Below, one piece after another: positions 60,010 through 64,000 of a stretch of 64,000 nucleotides of DNA (position 1 is the stretch's first letter; each line of letters opens with the position of its first letter). Made by a program: the position numbers and the translations under genes. Origin of the DNA: Kibdelosporangium sp. MJ126-NF4 (GTDB taxonomy: Bacteria > Actinomycetota > Actinomycetes > Mycobacteriales > Pseudonocardiaceae). Location: NCBI RefSeq assembly GCF_000826545.1, contig NZ_CDME01000008.1, positions 744,001 to 808,000 of the forward strand, in the 5' to 3' direction. The notes under the pieces are model-generated. The model ran no database searches. It saw only the letters and a list, made by a program, of their open reading frames with translations, and was not told where the DNA came from.

Positions 60010-61215
60010 ATGCATAGGTACGTACGACGCGGCATCGTGGCCGCGGTCATGTCCGGCGGGTTCGTCCTGCTGGGTAACGCGGTAGCGAGCGCGGACACCG
60101 GTTCCGAGGGTCCGCTGGGGCTCGGCAGTGTGGCCAACACCGTGTTGGGCGGCTCCCACGCCGGTAACGGCGGCGATTCGGGCAAGGGCGGCAACGCGTC
60201 GAGCTCGAACAAGGCCGTGTCCGGCAATTCCGGTAACTCGGGCAGCTCCGGCTCGACGGGCCGCAACTCCGCCTACGGAGTCTGTGTTCTCGCGCGCTGC
60301 GAGACGCACGTCAGCTCGGGCAACTCCGGGAACACCGGCTCCACCGGTGCGACCGGCAACGCCACGAACGCCAGCAACACCCAGGGCGGCAACTCAGGCC
60401 CGGCGGGTAACGGCGGCAACGCCGCGACCCAGGTGACCGGCGACAACCACGCCGTCACCTCCCAGGGACGGAACCACGGCGGCAGTTCTTCGCTGACTGC
60501 CGGGAAGGCTGTGGCCGGTAATGGTGGCGATTCGGGTAAGGGCGGCAACGCGTCGAGCTCGAACAAGGCCGTGACCGGTGACTCCGGTGACTCTGGCAAG
60601 TCCGGGGCGACCGGTGGCAACTCCGCCTATGGCCTGTGTGTGCTCGCGCGCTGTGAGACCACAGTGACCTCCGGCGATTCGGGTGACACCGGTTCGACCG
60701 GTGCCACGGGCGACGCGGCCAACGTCAGCAACACCCAGGGCGGACACTCTGGCCCGGCCGGCAACGGTGGCAACGCCGCGGTGAACGCGGACAGCGCCAA
60801 CGGTGTCATGTCCGGGGGCAGGAAGTCCTCGATCGTGGACTCCGTGACTGGTGGCAAGGCTGTGGCTGGCAACGGTGGCGATTCGGGTAAGGGCGGCAAC
60901 GCGTCGAGCTCGAACAAGGCCGTGACCGGCAACTCCGGTGACTCCGGGAAGTCCGGGTCAACCGGCGGCAACACCGCCATCACCGGCTCCAGCGACCAGC
61001 ACAGCAAGCGCAACAGCTGGAAGCACCACGGTGACAACAGGAACGGCACCTCGCACACCACGGTGACGTCTGGCGACTCGGGCGACACCGGGTCGAGCGG
61101 TGCCACCGGTGGTGCTGCCAACGCCAGCAACACCCAGGGCGGTCACTCCGGTCCTGCGGGCAACGGCGGTCACTCGCTGGTCGACGCGCACAGCATGAAC
61201 CACGCGCGCGCCTGA
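60010..61215 (+). CDS. Exported Gly/Ser/Asn-rich repeat protein
   Basis: A 401-aa protein with a signal peptide (IVAAVMSGGFVLLGNAVASA) and three repeats of about 118 aa. Units 1 and 2 share HAGNGGDSGKGGNASSSNKAV, then YG(V/L)CVLARCET with a Cys pair, and TGATG..SNTQGG(N/H)SGPAGNGG; unit 3 lacks the Cys-containing segment and has a His/Lys-rich insert (SWKHHGDNRN). This is a chaplin-unlike, collagen-unlike extended surface protein; a structural role in the aerial or outer wall layer is possible. It follows 59002-59946 and may share its promoter. Confidence 0.75.
   Translation: MHRYVRRGIVAAVMSGGFVLLGNAVASADTGSEGPLGLGSVANTVLGGSHAGNGGDSGKGGNASSSNKAVSGNSGNSGSSGSTGRNSAYGVCVLARCETHVSSGNSGNTGSTGATGNATNASNTQGGNSGPAGNGGNAATQVTGDNHAVTSQGRNHGGSSSLTAGKAVAGNGGDSGKGGNASSSNKAVTGDSGDSGKSGATGGNSAYGLCVLARCETTVTSGDSGDTGSTGATGDAANVSNTQGGHSGPAGNGGNAAVNADSANGVMSGGRKSSIVDSVTGGKAVAGNGGDSGKGGNASSSNKAVTGNSGDSGKSGSTGGNTAITGSSDQHSKRNSWKHHGDNRNGTSHTTVTSGDSGDTGSSGATGGAANASNTQGGHSGPAGNGGHSLVDAHSMNHARA
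60163..61170 (+). repeat. Three coding tandem repeats of about 353 bp
   Basis: Unit starts near 60163, 60516 and 60868 are marked by GGCGATTCGGG and GCGTCGAGCTCGAACAAGG; the third copy is shorter and replaces the CVLARC part. Confidence 0.75.
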
Positions 61216-61230
61216 CAACCACATTAAGGA

Positions 61231-61263
61231 CGGGCGGCACCAGGACAGTCCTGGTGCCGCCCG
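61231..61263. terminator. Strong hairpin terminator
   Basis: 16-bp perfect stem (CGGGCGGCACCAGGAC and complement) around a single A, 15 bp after the repeat-protein stop. Confidence 0.85.
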
Positions 61264-61515
61264 CCCGTTGTGCGTCGCCTGCCGACAATCATGACCGCCC
61301 GTACAGGTACTTGTGAGTAACACGGTTCCGGCTGGTGCTGCATGACGTTCACCGCCCACGTCTAGTTCGGCTCCTGGACAGGATCGTTGGCCCACGCGGG
61401 GCCGACGGGGTCTGGCCGCGCCGCAGATCGTCGCTTGGCAGCTACTGCGCGACCGAGGGGGAGACTGCGCTCGGTTCCCTCGATCGGGTGACGCCCGAGA
61501 AATATTCCAGGTCCG

Positions 61516-61543
61516 CCAATCTGCCCTGTCAGTGGCGCCGAAT
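61516..61543 (+). promoter_or_regulatory. SigK-like promoter of the fasciclin gene
   Basis: CCAATC (61516-61521), 16 nt, CCGAAT (61538-61543), 39 bp before the start at 61583. Confidence 0.8.
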
Positions 61544-61582
61544 GACCGGCTGAACCTCGAAAATCCCAAGGAGATCGATACT

Positions 61583-62664
61583 ATGCGTTTGCCACGTGCA
61601 GCCGCGGCGGTCATCGGTGGCATCGCCCTGATGACCATGGCCGCCTGCGGAAACAGCGACACCGCGTCCCTGGAAACCAGCAGCCGCCAGCGCCAGCGCC
61701 CAGTAGTTCGTCGATGTCGTCCCAGTTCGGCCCGGCCTGCGGCGCGGTCCCGAAGGACGGCCCGGGTAGCTTCCAGGGCATGGCGCAGGACCCGGTCGCC
61801 ACCGCCGCGTCCAACAACCCAGTACTGTCCACTCTGGTCGCCGCGGTCAAGCAGGCCGGTCTGGTCGACACGCTGAACACCGCCAAGGACATCACGGTGT
61901 TCGCGCCGACCAACGAAGCCTTCGCCAAGATCCCCAAGGCGGACCTGGACAAGCTGCTGGCCGACAAGGACGGGCTGACCAAGGTCCTGACCCACCACGT
62001 GATCGGCAAGACGGTCACTCCGACCGACCTGGCCTCCGGCAACTTCGAGACGCTGGCCAAGGACTCGGTCACCAGCTCCGGCAGCGGCGAGTCGTTCAAG
62101 GTCGAAGGCGCCAGCGTGGTCTGCGGCAACGTCAAGACCGGTAACGCCACCGTCTACCTCGTCGACTCCGTGCTGATGCCCGCCGAGCAGTTCGGCACCG
62201 CCTGTGCCTCGATCCCGAAGGACGGCCCGGGCAGCTTCCAGGGCATGGCTCAGGATCCGGTTGCCACCGCCGCGTCGAACAACCCGGCACTGTCCACCCT
62301 GGTCGCCGCGGTCAAGCAGGCCGGTCTGGTCGACACCCTTAACGGCCTGAAGGACATCACCGTGTTCGCGCCGAGCAACGAGGCGTTCGCCAAGATCCCC
62401 AAGGCGGACCTGGACAAGCTGCTGGCCGACAAGGACGGCCTGACCAAGGTCCTGACATACCACGTCGTGCCGAAGAAGGTCAGCACGACCGACCTGGCCA
62501 ACGGCAACTTCGACACTGTTGAGAAGGGCAAGCTGACCACCTCCGGCAGCGGCCAGAACTTCACCATCGGCACCGGTGGGTCCAAGGTCGTCTGCGGCAA
62601 CGTCAAGACCGCCAACGCCACCGTGTACATCATCGACACAGTGCTGATGCCGCCCACGGCCTAA
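61583..62664 (+). CDS. Double fasciclin (FAS1) lipoprotein, MPT83/MPT70-like, with frameshift
   Basis: ATG 61583 with GGAG ten bases upstream opens a lipoprotein signal (GGIALMTMAACGNSD; lipobox MAAC). In the GCCAGC-rich run near 61680-61710 the frame shifts, and the body then continues as PAPAPSSSSMSSQFGPACG into two FAS1 domains of about 145 aa each (VFAPTNEAFAKI and VFAPSNEAFAKI; HHVIGKTV and YHVVPKKV as H box; CGNVKTGNATVYLVDSVLMP). Two copies are unusual for the mycobacterial MPT70/MPT83 proteins. The shift may be a real phase change or a sequencing error. It carries the SigK-like promoter, as in the mycobacterial SigK regulon. Confidence 0.85.
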
Positions 62665-63049
62665 CTACGCGGGCTGATGAGACTGGCTGTCGTCGCACAC
62701 CTTTGACCCCCTGTGCGACGACAGCCTCTTGTGGACTTGTGACTGGTTCGACGCATCTCCTCCACAATGGAAGTAGTGTTGCCCGTCCACTACATGGCAC
62801 GCCAGACGAAGACGAGACGGTTCCGGTCGGCGAGTTCTCCTGGTCCTGGCCACTATGGCCGACTGATGATCTCCACTACTGCGGTCGCGACGGCGATACG
62901 AATCCCTGCCGCGGCCCCAGCCAGACGGGGTCAGTGGGGCGTGGTCGTGCCGGAAGGACACCGAGGCTGTGGTCTGGGCGTTCGTCGACCTCGCACCGCT
63001 TGGCGTGCAATGAGGGGCTCTGTTCCGTTCGCCAGCAGAGAGACTGACC
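62665..63049. other. Intergenic stretch with terminator
   Basis: About 385 bp; the 62685 hairpin is the only feature I can support. Frames on both strands lack family features. Confidence 0.5.
62685..62726. terminator. Terminator after the fasciclin gene
   Basis: 15-bp perfect stem (GGCTGTCGTCGCACA and complement) with a 12-nt loop, starting 21 bp after the stop. Confidence 0.85.
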
Positions 63050-63532
63050 ATGACTCAAGCGCGCAGCCCCAGCGTCATGACCACATCCGTCCAAACCGAG
63101 GCCGCGCTCATAGGCGGGGTACTGCTGATCCTCGGTATCGCGGGATTCCCGTCGAACACCACCATCGGCTACCATGCCCTCGAATTCGTCGGGCATCCCT
63201 CCAGCGCCACGCCGCTGGAAGCGCCCACAATGGCCATCCCGCACACCGTTGTTCACATCGCCGCCGGTCTCGCGGGCATCGCACTCGCTCGGAGCACCCG
63301 GACAGCCAAAGGATTTCTGACTGGCGGCGGCGCGCTCTACCTCATGCTGTGGCTCTACGGTCTGATCATGGACGAGGCGGCTGGACCTCTGCGACTCACC
63401 AGCATAAACAGTTGGCTGTACTGCGTCCTTGGTGTCGTGATGATGTCCGTGGGCTGGGTACTCGGCGCCCGCGAGAACACCGCGACTGAGCGCCCGCAGT
63501 CTCCTGGAACCGGCCACCGGCCAATCACGTAA
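63050..63532 (+). CDS. DUF4383-like membrane protein
   Basis: A 160-aa protein with four membrane helices: GGVLLILGIAGFP, the conserved HTVVHIAAGLAGIALAR helix with two His, LTGGGALYLMLWLYGLIM and NSWLYCVLGVVMMSVGWVLG. The VH..AG pattern and the length fit the DUF4383 family of actinobacterial membrane proteins (function unknown). No SigK-like promoter is visible directly upstream. Confidence 0.7.
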   Translation: MTQARSPSVMTTSVQTEAALIGGVLLILGIAGFPSNTTIGYHALEFVGHPSSATPLEAPTMAIPHTVVHIAAGLAGIALARSTRTAKGFLTGGGALYLMLWLYGLIMDEAAGPLRLTSINSWLYCVLGVVMMSVGWVLGARENTATERPQSPGTGHRPIT

Positions 63533-63542
63533 GCCCGCATAC

Positions 63543-63582
63543 TCGCGGGAGCGCGTTCGACTCCTTGGGTGCGCTCCCGCGA
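63543..63582. terminator. Terminator after DUF4383-like gene
   Basis: 12-bp perfect stem (TCGCGGGAGCGC and complement) with a 16-nt loop, 10 bp after the stop. Confidence 0.8.
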
Positions 63583-63763
63583 CCCGCAGATCGCCGCGAA
63601 TAGCCCTCCAGCCGAGTTCTCCGCAACCTGGCACACCGCCTCGATATCGAATACGCGGTAGGACCGGGTCCGTGGCGTCGAGCCCGTTCCCGTTCCACAT
63701 TGCTGACGCCGCCCGCCAACCATGAGCGGTTGGGGTATTTCACAATCACGGATGCACTGTCGT

Positions 63764-63791
63764 CCAATCCGGCGCGTAGTCGGCTCCGAAT
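63764..63791 (+). promoter_or_regulatory. SigK-like promoter of the Tat-protein gene
   Basis: CCAATC (63764-63769), 16 nt, CCGAAT (63786-63791); it lies 105 bp before the start at 63897, leaving a leader of about 100 nt. Confidence 0.75.
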
Positions 63792-63896
63792 GCGCTGTGT
63801 CCACGAAGATCCGGTCCCGCCCGCCGCAAGTTCGGCGCAGGCGGGAGACGCCCTGCGCTGCGCATCCTTCTGGCGCGGGCGGGAAGGAGATCGTAC

Positions 63897-64000
63897 GTGT
63901 TTGGCAAGCGTTATGCCGCTAGGATGATCAGTCGTAGTGCGGAGAATCCCCGGGATAGGCGCCGTTTCTTGCAGGCCGCAGGCGTGACCGGTCTCGGAGT
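63897..64000 (+). CDS. Tat-exported protein, 3'-partial
   Basis: GTG 63897 follows GGGAAGGAG. The visible residues (MFGKRYAARMISRSAENPRD, then RRRFLQAAGVTGLG) are a twin-arginine signal peptide. The MFGKRY..ISRSAE..DRRRFL form is reminiscent of actinobacterial ferritin-like-domain secreted proteins, but too little is visible to be sure. It has the SigK-like promoter, so joins the regulon. The rest lies beyond the window. Confidence 0.7.
   Translation, partial: MFGKRYAARMISRSAENPRDRRRFLQAAGVTGLG

Larger units (their letters stand above)
63533..63896. other. Intergenic stretch with terminator and SigK-like promoter
   Basis: About 360 bp. It contains the hairpin at 63543 and the promoter element at 63764; nothing else seen. 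Confidence 0.6.

Noticed and set aside
60163..61170. Possible CRISPR-like array
   Set aside because: The repeats are about 353 bp, in frame, and encode a secreted protein; no short direct repeats with unique spacers occur.
60958..62463. 501-codon minus-strand frame across the repeat protein and fasciclin genes
   Set aside because: Its repeats are only the antisense image of the repeats in the plus-strand genes.

Overview
The window is high-GC actinobacterial DNA. Twin-arginine signals, GTG/TTG starts, tightly overlapping genes, a 24-aa bL37-like ribosomal protein, an F420-type oxidoreductase, a SigK-type sigma factor with fasciclin genes, and DUF2637/DUF6907/replication-relaxation mobile-element genes together suggest a Pseudonocardiales filamentous actinomycete. 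That assignment is inferred from gene content only; there is no rRNA and no complete tRNA here.

Layout. 1-9.6 kb: the 3' part of a formylglycine-generating-enzyme-like gene; a two-component system (791-2658) divergent from a MacB/FtsX-type ABC system (2859-5908); a membrane protein and a TetR regulator facing each other across three copies of a 15-bp operator-like sequence; and two paralogous short-chain dehydrogenases with a bL37-like gene between them. 9.6-18.5 kb: a MarR-type regulator divergent from a P450 and a DrrAB-type exporter; a membrane protein; two secreted serine hydrolases; a nitroreductase.

18.7-31.2 kb: a 13-gene minus-strand operon whose genes overlap or nearly abut. It is transcribed ACP, hotdog dehydratase, ketosynthase, second hotdog protein, Cys-less KS-like protein, fused KS-CLF, ketoreductase, phytoene-desaturase-like FAD enzyme, two SnoaL-fold proteins, two P450s and a KAS III-like protein lacking its catalytic triad. 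I read it as a reducing type II polyketide (polyene-type) pathway of unusual make-up, with no acyltransferase, enoyl reductase, thioesterase or starter ligase in the operon.

31.4-41 kb: an anchored surface protein; a decayed stretch (frameshifted secreted protein, 3' remnant of a serine integrase); and a tandem-TetR regulator divergent from a cluster of secreted esterases and lipases, one of them a deleted SGNH pseudogene. 41-56.6 kb: mobile DNA, with a tRNA-Thr-like fragment, two decayed tyrosine recombinases and a DUF2637 (SpdB-like) protein. Between the frameshifted integrase and the DUF2637 gene lies an 8.8-kb serine-integrase element (about 46441-55257) bounded by 33-bp near-identical direct repeats. 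It carries replication-relaxation genes, an XRE/TPR regulator, a HAD phosphatase and, at its far end, a low-GC PD-(D/E)XK nuclease.

56.9-64 kb: a SigK-type sigma factor followed by genes for exported proteins (CHRD, signal-peptide protein, Gly/Asn/Ser repeat protein, double-fasciclin lipoprotein, DUF4383 membrane protein, Tat protein). Three of them carry the same promoter-like element, CCAATC-N16-CCGAAT, and the CHRD gene carries a close variant; this looks like a local SigK regulon. Several genes in the window contain frameshifts, which may be genuine decay or sequence errors.
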